Assembly (NCBI GenBank): GCA_030591105.1
Contig: JAUVBS010000010.1
Coordinates: 1-14,736, forward strand
DNA: 14,736 nucleotides
Direction: 5' to 3'
Origin: a bacterium
Lineage (GTDB): Bacteria > Krumholzibacteriota > Krumholzibacteriia > LZORAL124-64-63
Of the stretch, positions 1 through 8,249 are shown piece after piece. Each line of letters starts with the position of its first letter. Within the stretch, counting starts at the first letter, position 1. A program made the position numbers and the translations under genes. The notes below the pieces were generated by a model. That model worked only from the letters and a program-made list of their open reading frames with translations. It was not told the origin of the DNA and made no database searches.

Positions 1-1194
1 CGGTCCGGCGGAGATCAGGATCCGGTAGTCGTCTTCTTTGCCCGGCCGGGTATCACTGTCGCGGTTTTCTTCGCTCAACAGCTCGTACCGCTCATCGTCG
101 TTCGATGGATCGCCACCCTGGTCGAACGGTTGCGTTCCCGAGAACGCATTGTACGAGCGGAGACTGACGTTCTCGGGCGCCGTGCGACCCGTCGGATCGG
201 TGTCGTGCCCGAGAAACTGGATACCGAAGTAACCGTTGATCCATACGGTCTCGGAATTATCGTACATGAAGCCGACGGCAACCGGGACGTAGGACCCGTC
301 CGAAGCCCGCACCAAACCGTCAAACGAGCCGGCCATATCGTCCGCTGCCACCCCGCCGACACCGCGCGGCCCGATGTCGCAGTCGGCAAAAAAACCGATA
401 TAGACGTTGTCGATATCGGTCACGCCGATATTGGTGACCGTGAACTGGAAACCGACGAAATCGTCCACGCTGTCGTTCTCCCACTGGAACGATTCCTGGA
501 CGATTTGCAGATTCATCGGGGTGTGATCCGGTAGCAGTTCTTGCGATAGCCGGGTGTTGTCGTACTGGGTACAGACCATCATCTGATTGCCGACCTGACC
601 GAAATCTTCGTCGATCAGTCCGTCGAAGTCGTCGTCGTAACCGTTGAGGATTTCCTCGTCGATCAACCCGTCTTCATCATCGTCGGGCTCAGGTTCGGGT
701 AGACGCCGGCCGCTGGCATCGCTGTTACCGGCCGGCCGCTGCAACTGCGAGCCGATCGCCTCGTAGAGGGTGTCTTCGATCTCGTCGAGCGGGAGCAGTT
801 CGGGTTCGAAACCGCCGGTCGAGACCAGCCGTTCGCCGAGCAGCACGCCCCCTACCCAAAGGCTGGCCTGCCAGAGGTACTCGTTACCAGAACCCGCAGG
901 CCACTGGGCCGACGGGGAATCGGAGTAACTCGTCACTGACGAAAACCGCGAACCGATCAAACCCCAGTTGGTGATGTTCATGTGCAGCTCGCCGACGTTC
1001 ATGACGTAACTGCCATCGAGGATAAAGATACCCGAGGGGTTGTAGGCCCCACCTTCGAAGATGTCGTCTTCCAGATCGGCCCAGCCAAAGGCCGGCCCCA
1101 GCCCGACCACAGTCAGCACCAAGAGGCCAGCCCAGCAGGCGACCGAAAACAGATTGCCCCTTCTGCGAGCGACTTGTCCGCTGGCAATCGTCAT
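1..1194 (-). CDS. Exported acidic protein of unknown function, 3' end outside window
   Basis: I do not recognise a named family. The frame is open for 398 codons from an ATG at 1194 to the left edge. The start follows a GGAAAGGA ribosome site by 6 nt. Residues about 1-39 look like a signal peptide: RRR near residues 10-12, then a hydrophobic stretch ending GWA before D40. The mature part is rich in Asp, Gly, Tyr and Trp. Two acidic loops, at about 171-180 and 187-196 (DDDEDGLIDE and DDDFDGLIDE), resemble the calcium-binding DxDxDGxxD loops of thrombospondin type 3 or dockerin-like repeats. Residues about 228-310 look like a beta-sandwich with repeated FxVTNIG-type and YIGFFADCD segments. It lies 49 nt after the TonB receptor and is probably co-transcribed with it. 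A surface or periplasmic partner of the receptor, or a separate secreted protein, are both possible. Any C-terminal sorting or anchoring domain would be outside the window. Confidence 0.8.
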   Translation of the reverse strand, partial: MTIASGQVARRRGNLFSVACWAGLLVLTVVGLGPAFGWADLEDDIFEGGAYNPSGIFILDGSYVMNVGELHMNITNWGLIGSRFSSVTSYSDSPSAQWPAGSGNEYLWQASLWVGGVLLGERLVSTGGFEPELLPLDEIEDTLYEAIGSQLQRPAGNSDASGRRLPEPEPDDDEDGLIDEEILNGYDDDFDGLIDEDFGQVGNQMMVCTQYDNTRLSQELLPDHTPMNLQIVQESFQWENDSVDDFVGFQFTVTNIGVTDIDNVYIGFFADCDIGPRGVGGVAADDMAGSFDGLVRASDGSYVPVAVGFMYDNSETVWINGYFGIQFLGHDTDPTGRTAPENVSLRSYNAFSGTQPFDQGGDPSNDDERYELLSEENRDSDTRPGKEDDYRILISAGP

Positions 1195-1243
1195 CGTCAA
1201 TCCTTTCCGGCCGGTAGCCGTGTACTCCGGACCGATCGGCAGT

Positions 1244-4200
1244 CTAGAACATCCAACCGATCCCGACGCGGAACAGGCGGTGCGCACCGAATACCCGCGG
1301 GTCGTTGATCGGGATGAATTCGTCGAAGCCGTCGCCGTCGGCGTCTTGCAAGTACGCACCGCCATACTTGCCGGTCTCGGTCAAGTAGGATCGCCCGGCG
1401 TTCGTCGCGTTGTTCATACCCGGGAAGATGCCGGGTTGAATAACCGTGACCTGATCCTGATTGATCAAATTGAAGCCCTGTAGATAAAGCGTCAGCCGCT
1501 GCCCGTAAACATTGATATTCTGCTCGGCCTGGACGTCCAGGCTGAAGGTCGCCGGCAACCGTTCGCTGTTCACGAGCAACGGGTCCTGGCGCCGCGCATA
1601 ACGGTCGAACGGAGTCCACGGGAATCCGCTGCCATAAGTGAACGTGAAACCCAGATTCCAGACGCCGGGCTCGGCGATGCGCAGCAGGAAGTTGAAGGTG
1701 TGCCGTTGATCCCAGTCCAGAGGCAATTCCTGGTTGGGCAGGTACTCCAACCCTTCCGGGTTGCTGCCGAATTCCGGATCCGAAGCGACGCCGTCGGCAT
1801 AAGCAAGGGTATAGGTGATGTCGAAAGAGAAGTTGTGGCTGAAGCGCTTGTTCAGCGATAGTTCGATACCCCGCGCCGACGCGTACGCCTTGTTGATGTA
1901 ACGCGACAGATCGTTGCCGGTGGACACGTCGGTCACCTGCGTCGTTGCGATCAGATCGTAGATGTCCTTGCTGTAGATGGCGAACTGCCCCGCCACGTGG
2001 TCGGTGAACTGATGCTTGATACCGGCCTGGTACTGGACCGTCGTCTCGGGTTGCAAGTTGGGATTTCCGAGCGTGCCGTTGTTGCCCACCGGATCCTGGC
2101 TGGCGAACAGGAACTCACGGCTCGGAAACTGGACGAACCGACCGTAGTGGAAATGGAAGCCGTCCCGCTCGGTGATCGGGAACGCAAAACCGAGCCGTGG
2201 CGAGACCGCCGTCTTGTACTTGATGACGTTGCGGTCCACGCCTTCGTTTTGCAGATCGATCGTCGCGGCGGAACCGGGTGAGAACATGTCCCAGCGGATG
2301 CCGAAGTTGACCACCATCCCCTGGTACTCCCAGCGGTCTTGGAGGTACCAGGCAGCCTCGGGGTTGTAGGTATGAAAGACGTTGCGGTTGCCTCCCAGAC
2401 TCCAGTCGCCGGTGAAGCGGCTTTGCCGCTCGATCGCGGGATTTTGCAGTGCGTACCGCTCCAGATCGTTGTACACCAGTTGCGCGCCAGTCTTGACCAG
2501 GTGCCCCGCCCACCGGTTGCTCGTCAGATCGAATTTCATCGAGTAAGTCCGGGAGTACTCTTCCTGGTAGAACGGATAATCGCTGGTGGTGATGTACAGC
2601 GGATTCAGAGGATCCGTGTAGTAATCGTTACCCCGCTGGTAGATGGAGTAGGAACCGGAAAAAAGATCGGGTGACCAGACACCGCCGTGGTTGTAGTTCC
2701 ACGGATCCTGGTCGTTGACATCGAAGCGGTTGTCGAAGGCGACCAAGGCGAGCTTCAGGGTGTAGAAAGTGTCGTCGGTCAAGTTGTGGCGCCACACCAG
2801 CTTCGCCTGCTGACCGATATCATGCGACTTTCGATTATTGTTGGCAGCGTTGAACCAGGTATATGAGGAGTCCTCCTGCACCGTCGAGAAGCTGGAATAC
2901 GGGTAGTGGAAGCCGTCGTACATCGGCTGGGCGACAACCCAGTAAAGACGGTTGTCCGAAGCGCTGCGCACCTCGACCACCGGCATCGATCTGCGGATCG
3001 CGCTGGCATTGCGGGTATCGAGCACGACGACCGTGCGCGCCGACGTACGCATGCTCTCGAACCACGGGCCGTAATAGGCGGGGATCAAACGTCCAGTGTA
3101 GATCCACGCGTCGGGATTGTACTGGTTGCTGCTCGACAGTGGACGTATTTCCGGTAGATAGATCACGCGCTGGGCATACCCCGAGACGCTCCAGTTGGGC
3201 GAATAAAACTCACGCAGGGCATTGGAGTAGGTGTACTCGGCGGTCAGATTCTTGTTGCCGCGGTTGTCGAAACTGTAGGCGAGCTTGACCGCACCCTTGG
3301 CGCTGTTGAATTGCCGACCGCGGAATTTTAACAGCGTCGTATTGCCGACCTTGACCTTGTACTCGGGCCGGTGCGCCACCGATGGGGTTTCGGTGTCGGT
3401 GAAAATCAAGTCGCCGGATATATAATAGGTCAGTTTGCTGATGGGCGTCGGTCCGCCGAAGCCGTACTCGAAGCGATCGTAGTTGGTGAAAGTGCGGTCC
3501 TGACGGCCGAAGTCGTCGGTCAAGTAACGCAAACCGCCTTCGAAAGTATCGCCGCCAGTTTTGGTCGTGATGTTCACGACACCCGACAGAGCGTCACCGT
3601 ACTGGGCGTCCAGACCACCGGTAACCGTGCTGATCGCCTCGACCGCGAGGGTCGAAACCTGCAGCCCCTGGCCACCGAGAGGATTGTCCACCTCCATGTC
3701 GTCGATGCGCATCGATACCTCACCCGAACGTCCGCCGCGCACGTACAGCTCACCCGCGCGCATCACGATACCGGCCTGTTTCGAAAGCGCATCGTCCACC
3801 GAATCGATGGCGTATTTCTGGAACCGCTCCGCGTCGATCTTCTGTTCCGATGTCGCACTCTTGACCTCGACCATGTACGCGGCGCCTTCGACGTCGAACG
3901 CGCCAAGGGTCTCGACGATCACGACCTTCATATCGAACGACAACTCGACGGTCTCGCCCGAACGGAGCGTGACCGTCGTTTCCTCCGGAGCGTACCCGAG
4001 ATAGAGCACCTGAATGGTGTAAGTGCCAGAACGCAAGCCCGGGAAATAGAATGCGCCACCGCCGAGCGACATGGTGCCGCGCGTGGTGCCTTTGATCAAG
4101 ATGTTGGCATAGTCCAAAAATTCGTTGGTCTCGTCGTCACGGACGACCCCCTGAATCGTGCCAGGCAGCTCCTGGGAAAACGCGGAACTCGCTAGGAACA

Positions 4201-4264
4201 TCAAACCGAGACAGCAAAGACTAGCGAAGTTTATGATTCGCTGGACTCGGTGACGTCGGAGCAT
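1244..4264 (-). CDS. TonB-dependent outer-membrane receptor with carboxypeptidase-regulatory-like N-terminal domain
   Basis: This is a 1006-residue outer-membrane gated channel, expected to import a bound substrate with energy from TonB-ExbB-ExbD. I chose the ATG at 4264 over the longest frame (4315) because AAGGAG lies 7 nt upstream and the protein then opens with a normal signal peptide: basic MLRRHR, a hydrophobic core, and probable cleavage at AFS/Q near residue 30. Residues about 35-112 form a carboxypeptidase-regulatory-like beta-sandwich (GTIQGVVRD to SGTYTIQVLYLGY), the usual extension in SusC-like and related receptors. Residues about 140-235 are the plug, with LYVRGGRSGEVSMRIDDMEV and GLDAQYGDALSGVVNI. 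The remainder is the beta-barrel, ending in the aromatic residue F (GIGWMF) expected for outer-membrane insertion. The substrate cannot be read from the sequence. The gene has its own promoter-like sequence and is followed by an exported acidic protein. Confidence 0.93.
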   Translation of the reverse strand: MLRRHRVQRIINFASLCCLGLMFLASSAFSQELPGTIQGVVRDDETNEFLDYANILIKGTTRGTMSLGGGAFYFPGLRSGTYTIQVLYLGYAPEETTVTLRSGETVELSFDMKVVIVETLGAFDVEGAAYMVEVKSATSEQKIDAERFQKYAIDSVDDALSKQAGIVMRAGELYVRGGRSGEVSMRIDDMEVDNPLGGQGLQVSTLAVEAISTVTGGLDAQYGDALSGVVNITTKTGGDTFEGGLRYLTDDFGRQDRTFTNYDRFEYGFGGPTPISKLTYYISGDLIFTDTETPSVAHRPEYKVKVGNTTLLKFRGRQFNSAKGAVKLAYSFDNRGNKNLTAEYTYSNALREFYSPNWSVSGYAQRVIYLPEIRPLSSSNQYNPDAWIYTGRLIPAYYGPWFESMRTSARTVVVLDTRNASAIRRSMPVVEVRSASDNRLYWVVAQPMYDGFHYPYSSFSTVQEDSSYTWFNAANNNRKSHDIGQQAKLVWRHNLTDDTFYTLKLALVAFDNRFDVNDQDPWNYNHGGVWSPDLFSGSYSIYQRGNDYYTDPLNPLYITTSDYPFYQEEYSRTYSMKFDLTSNRWAGHLVKTGAQLVYNDLERYALQNPAIERQSRFTGDWSLGGNRNVFHTYNPEAAWYLQDRWEYQGMVVNFGIRWDMFSPGSAATIDLQNEGVDRNVIKYKTAVSPRLGFAFPITERDGFHFHYGRFVQFPSREFLFASQDPVGNNGTLGNPNLQPETTVQYQAGIKHQFTDHVAGQFAIYSKDIYDLIATTQVTDVSTGNDLSRYINKAYASARGIELSLNKRFSHNFSFDITYTLAYADGVASDPEFGSNPEGLEYLPNQELPLDWDQRHTFNFLLRIAEPGVWNLGFTFTYGSGFPWTPFDRYARRQDPLLVNSERLPATFSLDVQAEQNINVYGQRLTLYLQGFNLINQDQVTVIQPGIFPGMNNATNAGRSYLTETGKYGGAYLQDADGDGFDEFIPINDPRVFGAHRLFRVGIGWMF

Positions 4265-4271
4265 TCGCGAG

Positions 4272-4277
4272 CTCCTT
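4272..4277 (-). promoter_or_regulatory. Ribosome binding site fixing the TonB receptor start
   Basis: AAGGAG lies 7 nt before the ATG at 4264 and supports that start over the upstream ATG at 4315. It overlaps a small inverted repeat, TTTCC-TT-GGAAA at 4287-4276, which could partly mask it. Confidence 0.7.
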
Positions 4278-4380
4278 TCCAAGGAAACAAGACTGGCTGA
4301 ACCGAGGCCCGACAAGACCGCTTGAACCTGAAAAGTTCGTTGCGCGCTGATCCTGCCCGACTACGAAGAAAACCCGGTTT

Positions 4381-4426
4381 AAAACCGAGCCGCTCCCGCC
4401 CGTAGCACGGCCGCATACTCGGTTTT
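4381..4426 (-). terminator. Stem-loop between dppDF-like gene and TonB receptor; terminator or leader attenuator candidate
   Basis: A 9-bp perfect inverted repeat, AAAACCGAG at 4381-4389 and CTCGGTTTT at 4418-4426, encloses 28 nt that can form a smaller CCGT/ACGG hairpin. Both arms carry A/T runs, as in bidirectional terminators. Only five pairs are G-C rich, the loop is long and the following T run is short. It sits 42 nt after the ATPase stop but also downstream of the promoter-like sequence at 4453-4481, so it would lie in the receptor leader. The 3' arm can alternatively pair with the following AAACCG. The remaining leader, 4265-4380, shows no gene. Confidence 0.35.
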
Positions 4427-4452
4427 CGGTCCATGCCTGCAACTATCGATTG

Positions 4453-4481
4453 AATATAGAGATTGGCTTATGGCAAGTCAA
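4453..4481 (-). promoter_or_regulatory. Sigma70-type promoter candidate for the TonB receptor operon
   Basis: On the minus strand, TTGACT (4481-4476) is followed by a 17-nt spacer and TATATT (4458-4453), a near-consensus -35/-10 pair. Transcription would begin near 4446, giving a leader of about 180 nt before the receptor ATG. The -35 box lies within the final codons of the upstream ATPase gene (stop at 4468-4470). The promoter rules of this lineage are unknown. Confidence 0.6.
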
Positions 4482-6330
4482 TAACTAGGTCCCCGCTACA
4501 TTGGGCTGCAACCGGGCAGCGTAAATCGTGCTCCGGTGCGACTCTCACGAGGTCTGGTAACGCGCGACGGCAGGCATCGTTCGCGAGCAGGCAGCGCGGA
4601 TGGTAGGGGCATCCGGCCGGCGGTGCGAGAAATGAAGGCAGCGGCACATCGACCGCCATCCTCGACGACTCATCGGCGGCCAGCGAACGGACCGATCGGC
4701 CGGTCAGCGGACCAGCCGCACCGACCGCAGCCAGCGATGGTGTCGCAGCCAGGAGTGCTCGCGTGTAGGGGTGCTGCGGCAAGGTGACGCCAGGACCGAC
4801 CGGCAAGAACTCGACGATGCGGCCGAGATACATTACGGCGATGCGATGACAAAAACGCTCCAGAAGATCGAGGTCGTGGGAGATCAGTAGCAGTGCCAGT
4901 CCGCGGCGACGCTGAATGTCAGCCAGCAAACGCAACAGACGGACACGCACCGGCGCATCGAGCGCGCTGGTCGGTTCGTCGGCAATCAAGACCTGCGGTT
5001 CGAGCGCCAGGGCACGCGCGATGGCGACGCGCTGCCGCTGCCCGCCGGACATCTCGTGAACATACCGTTGCGCGATTTCCGCAGCCAATCCCACTTCTGC
5101 GAGCAGGTCGACGACCCGCCGCCACCGCTCGGTCCGTCCGGAGCGAGGCGCCACCACGGCCACCGCCTCGCCGAGGGTCGCCGCCACCTTCAGCCGCGGG
5201 TTGAGCGAACCGCCCGGATCCTGAAACACCATCTGAATACGGCGTCGGGCACGGCGTAACGAAGCACCGCGCAACGCGAGCAGATCGCTATCTTGCAAGT
5301 GCAACGTGCCCGCCGTCGGTTCGAGGAGACGGACGAGGGCACGGGCCAAGGTGGTCTTACCGCAACCGGTCTCTCCAACGAGGCCGACCGTTTCACCCGC
5401 CCGCAGACTGAGATCGACGTCTGCGACCGGTTCGATCCGCCGCTGCCGTCGCCACCAGGCGGTACCGACGCGACGGGTCACCACCAGTCCCCGCACCGTC
5501 AAGACCGATTCGCCTGCCGACGGTGGTTCAGCCGCCCGACGCTCCGAGTATGCCGCGACCATTTCCCGTGTTCGCTCGTGCTGCGGAGCTGCAAGCAGCG
5601 GCACCACCGGCCCCTCTTCGACCACCTGACCTGCGTCCATGACCGCCACGCGGTCGGCCACCTGCGGTACCACAGCCAGATCGTGTGTGATGTACAACAA
5701 CGCCATTTGGCGATTCCGACGCACACGATCCAGCAGTGCGAGTACCGCGCTCTGAATCGTCACGTCGAGAGCGGTGGTCGGCTCGTCGGCGATCAACAGA
5801 TCTGGGTCGCCGGCGAGAGCAGCCGCGAGCAGGACGCGCTGACACATACCGCCGCTCAGCTGGTGCGGATACCGCCGGGCAATCTGACGTGGATCGGCTA
5901 AGCAGACCTCTGCCAGCAGCGCGATCATCCGCTCCTGAGCAGCGCGGCGGTCGAGTCGGTGATGGTACCGGACGGTCTCGGCCACCTGCTCGCCGACCCG
6001 CATCACCGGGTCGAGTGCGGTCGCCGGTTCTTGCCCCATCAGCGCGATCCGGCGACCCCGAAGCGGTCGCCACGCTGCGGCCGGTCCAGCCAGCAGGTCG
6101 CTCCCTTCCCACACGATCTGGCCGGTCACCGTCGCCGCGGCCGGTAGCAATCCGAGTATGGCCAGCGCGGTCAAACTCTTGCCGGCGCCGGACGGCCCCA
6201 CCAGCGCCACTGCCTGGCCAGGGCGGATGAGCAAATCGACTCCGCATACTACCTCACCTGCTCCGAGCCCCTCGTCGTCCGGGAACCGGATCCGCAAGTC
6301 GGACAGTGCCAACAGCGGCTCAAGCGTCAC
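4468..6330 (-). CDS. Peptide-type ABC importer, fused double ATPase (DppD-DppF / GsiA-like)
   Basis: This 620-residue cytoplasmic protein would hydrolyse ATP to drive the two permeases encoded just upstream. It holds two complete nucleotide-binding domains. Domain 1 has Walker A GPSGAGKS (45-52), Q-loop Q100, signature LSGGMCQR (158-165), Walker B ending DEP (182-184) and H216. Domain 2 has GETGCGKT (319-326), Q370, MSGGQRQR (427-434), DEP (451-453) and H485. The C-terminus carries the oligopeptide-transporter extension with HPYTRALL (520-527) and cysteines C574, C580, C587 and C605, the spacing seen in DppD/OppF relatives. The length matches E. coli GsiA. I chose the GTG at 6330 because GGAGGT lies 7 nt before it. 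The open frame reaches 6453 but there it only overlaps the permease. The start overlaps the permease's end by 11 nt, implying translational coupling. Substrate specificity (peptide, glutathione, nickel or other) is not determined by this subunit. Confidence 0.93.
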   Translation of the reverse strand: MTLEPLLALSDLRIRFPDDEGLGAGEVVCGVDLLIRPGQAVALVGPSGAGKSLTALAILGLLPAAATVTGQIVWEGSDLLAGPAAAWRPLRGRRIALMGQEPATALDPVMRVGEQVAETVRYHHRLDRRAAQERMIALLAEVCLADPRQIARRYPHQLSGGMCQRVLLAAALAGDPDLLIADEPTTALDVTIQSAVLALLDRVRRNRQMALLYITHDLAVVPQVADRVAVMDAGQVVEEGPVVPLLAAPQHERTREMVAAYSERRAAEPPSAGESVLTVRGLVVTRRVGTAWWRRQRRIEPVADVDLSLRAGETVGLVGETGCGKTTLARALVRLLEPTAGTLHLQDSDLLALRGASLRRARRRIQMVFQDPGGSLNPRLKVAATLGEAVAVVAPRSGRTERWRRVVDLLAEVGLAAEIAQRYVHEMSGGQRQRVAIARALALEPQVLIADEPTSALDAPVRVRLLRLLADIQRRRGLALLLISHDLDLLERFCHRIAVMYLGRIVEFLPVGPGVTLPQHPYTRALLAATPSLAAVGAAGPLTGRSVRSLAADESSRMAVDVPLPSFLAPPAGCPYHPRCLLANDACRRALPDLVRVAPEHDLRCPVAAQCSGDLVIDLP

Positions 6331-7234
6331 GTCGCTGACCTCCGGTGCGCGAGTGAGGATCCAGGTACTCCCGCAGTCCGTCGCCCAACAGGTTATAGCC
6401 CACCACGCACAGTGCAATGGCCAGACCGGGGAACGTAGCCAACCACCACCCATCGACTAGATGCCGCCGCCCTTGCTCGATCATCGCTCCCCACGAAACC
6501 GTTGGTTCCTGAGCACCGAGTCCGAGAAAACTCAGGAACGACTCCAGGAGAATGGCGTTGCCGACGCGCAGCATCGCGGTGACGATGACCAGCGGTAGCA
6601 CGTGCGGCAGTAGATGACGAAGTGCCAGTTGCCACGGCGCGAGTCCCAGACCACGCGCCGCGGCAATGAAATCACGCTCCCGGAGCGAGAGCACTTCCGC
6701 ACGGATCAGTCGCGCCACACTCATCCAACCAGTCAGTCCGATGACCGCCATGACCACCAGTAGCGACGGCGAGGTCAACGACACCAGTAGCAGAACGAGG
6801 AAGATGCTGGGAAACGCCAGTAACAGGTCGGTCAGCCCCATCAACAGTCGGTCGATGAACGGCTTACTCATCGCCGCGGTCATACCGACGACAGTGCCCA
6901 ACACCAGTGCCACCAATACACTTACCCAGCCGACCATCAGCGAGACCCGGCTGCCGTGAACCAGACGCCGCAACACGTCCCGTCCAAGCAGATCGGTTCC
7001 GCACGGGTGCGCGGCCGACGGCGGTACCAGTTGCTGGTCCGCCGGACCGAGCGCGGCCGGATCGCCCGGCGCGATCAGATTCGCCGTCACCGCAACGACA
7101 GCCAGCGCGGTGACGATGACCAGCCCAGCCAGTAACGACGGGTGACGGCGTAGAGCCTGGATCAGGCGCCGGTCGTGGCGGCGGTGCGTCGGCCGTCCGT
7201 CGCGCGCCGCTCCATTGGCAACGGCGCCGCTCAC
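6320..7234 (-). CDS. ABC transporter permease, DppC/OppC family
   Basis: This is a 304-residue inner-membrane permease, the second of the pair forming the translocation path. It has a basic cytoplasmic N-terminus, a first membrane segment at about 33-53, a short periplasmic part with the family motif HPCGTDLLGRDVLRR (76-90), and about five further membrane segments. The EAA loop that contacts the ATPase is at about 189-216 (AAARGLGLAPWQLALRHLLP). LESFLSFLGLG (230-240) is also typical of DppC. The longest open frame starts at 7276, inside the upstream permease. I chose the GTG at 7234 because GGAGG lies 7 nt upstream and this GTG overlaps the upstream stop as GTGA, a classic coupling arrangement. 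The end overlaps the ATPase gene by 11 nt. DppC-family identity is clear; the transported solute is not. Confidence 0.93.
   Translation of the reverse strand: MSGAVANGAARDGRPTHRRHDRRLIQALRRHPSLLAGLVIVTALAVVAVTANLIAPGDPAALGPADQQLVPPSAAHPCGTDLLGRDVLRRLVHGSRVSLMVGWVSVLVALVLGTVVGMTAAMSKPFIDRLLMGLTDLLLAFPSIFLVLLLVSLTSPSLLVVMAVIGLTGWMSVARLIRAEVLSLRERDFIAAARGLGLAPWQLALRHLLPHVLPLVIVTAMLRVGNAILLESFLSFLGLGAQEPTVSWGAMIEQGRRHLVDGWWLATFPGLAIALCVVGYNLLGDGLREYLDPHSRTGGQRRDA
6338..6343 (-). promoter_or_regulatory. Ribosome binding site fixing the GTG start of the double ATPase
   Basis: GGAGGT, a full-strength Shine-Dalgarno, lies 7 nt before the GTG at 6330 and inside the last codons of the permease gene. 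It is the main reason for that start. Confidence 0.75.
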
Positions 7235-8211
7235 GGCGTGCCCTCCCCGGACAGGCGTACCCGTGGATCGGCCCATCGATAGAGTAAGTCTGCCAATAGC
7301 GAACCGATCACCACCAGCGCACCGGCAATAAACGTCGTCGCCATGATCACCGGGTAGTCGCGTCCATAGATCGACTGGATGGTAACCTGCCCCATCCCCG
7401 GCCAGGCGAACACGGTCTCGACGACCACCGACGCCCCGAGCAGCGACGGCAGACTCAGCCCCAGGAGCGTGATCACCGGCAGCAAACCGTTACGTAACGC
7501 GTGTCGCCACAACAGGGTTCTGGCCGGCAACCCACGGGCGCGGGCGGCAAGGATGTAATTCTCATCCAGCGCCGAAGCCACCGAGTTGCGCACATAGCGG
7601 GCGGTGCCAACCGCGCTACCTACCGCAAGCAAACTCATCGGCAATATCAGGTGCCATAGCAAATCGAGGACGCGGCGCGGCCAGGGCATGAATGGAGCGT
7701 CAGGGCTGGCCATGCCGCCGGCGGGCAGCCAACCGAGGTACTGCGCGAAAACAAGGATCAGCATCAATCCCAACCAGAACTCGGGCAGCGAGTAAAACGA
7801 CAGCCCGACGAGGTTGACGAGTCTCTCGAGCGGTCGCCCCCGTCGCCGGGCCATCCAAACACCCGCTCCGATCGCGAGGGCCATGTGCAGCACCAGCGCC
7901 GGCAACGTCAAGAGCAACGTGTTCGGTACCGCCTCGGCGATGATCTCGGTCACCGGCCGATGCTGGCGCAAGCTGTAACCGAAGTCTCCATGGAGCAAGA
8001 CCGCTGACAGCCAGGTGCTGTACTGGATCAGGAGTGGACGATCGAGTCCCAATCGCGAGCGGATCAGCTGCCGGTCCCCCTGCACCAGGTCGGGGTCGTG
8101 GATCAGGTCGATCGGATCGCCCGGCACCAGGTGCAGCAAGAAGAAGACCGCCGTCAACAGGCCCAACAGGGTCAAACCGGTGGTCAACAAGCGCTTGACT
8201 ACGTAGGGCAT
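7231..8211 (-). CDS. ABC transporter permease, DppB/OppB family
   Basis: This is a 326-residue inner-membrane permease and the first gene of a three-gene importer operon. The N-terminal membrane segment (about 8-29) ends in LVPGDP, the hallmark of DppB-type permeases. FGYSL (77-81) lies in the periplasmic part, and further membrane segments follow. The EAA loop is at about 222-248 (AARARGLPARTLLWRHALRNG is its conserved part, split here by eye). The C-terminal YRWADPRV is also typical. Two ATGs lie side by side at 8214 and 8211. GGAG at 8220-8217 is 2 nt from the first and 5 nt from the second, so the second is preferred; the choice changes one residue. A promoter-like sequence lies about 80 nt upstream. 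No periplasmic binding-protein gene lies next to it, although such importers need one, so it must be elsewhere. Confidence 0.94.
   Translation of the reverse strand: MPYVVKRLLTTGLTLLGLLTAVFFLLHLVPGDPIDLIHDPDLVQGDRQLIRSRLGLDRPLLIQYSTWLSAVLLHGDFGYSLRQHRPVTEIIAEAVPNTLLLTLPALVLHMALAIGAGVWMARRRGRPLERLVNLVGLSFYSLPEFWLGLMLILVFAQYLGWLPAGGMASPDAPFMPWPRRVLDLLWHLILPMSLLAVGSAVGTARYVRNSVASALDENYILAARARGLPARTLLWRHALRNGLLPVITLLGLSLPSLLGASVVVETVFAWPGMGQVTIQSIYGRDYPVIMATTFIAGALVVIGSLLADLLYRWADPRVRLSGEGTP
7242..7246 (-). promoter_or_regulatory. Ribosome binding site fixing the GTG start of the dppC-like permease
   Basis: GGAGG, within a longer G-rich run, lies 7 nt before the GTG at 7234 and is embedded in the end of the upstream permease. 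The GTGA stop/start overlap supports reinitiation by the same ribosomes. Confidence 0.75.
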
Positions 8212-8249
8212 CATCGCTCCCGCTGCGGACCGATTGGAGAACGCCTTAG

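Noticed and set aside
3371..4195. A 274-codon open frame on the plus strand
   Set aside because: It is antisense to the N-terminal and plug domains of the TonB receptor, which are clearly the real coding sequence, and it has no ribosome site or family features.
4221..4442. Small open frames (67-73 codons) on the minus strand before the receptor
   Set aside because: They overlap the predicted leader and the receptor start, lack ribosome sites, and encode no recognisable signal or domain.
5528..6247. A 239-codon minus-strand frame inside the ATPase gene
   Set aside because: It is a +1 shadow of the first ATPase domain, with a strongly biased Arg/Gly composition and no motifs.
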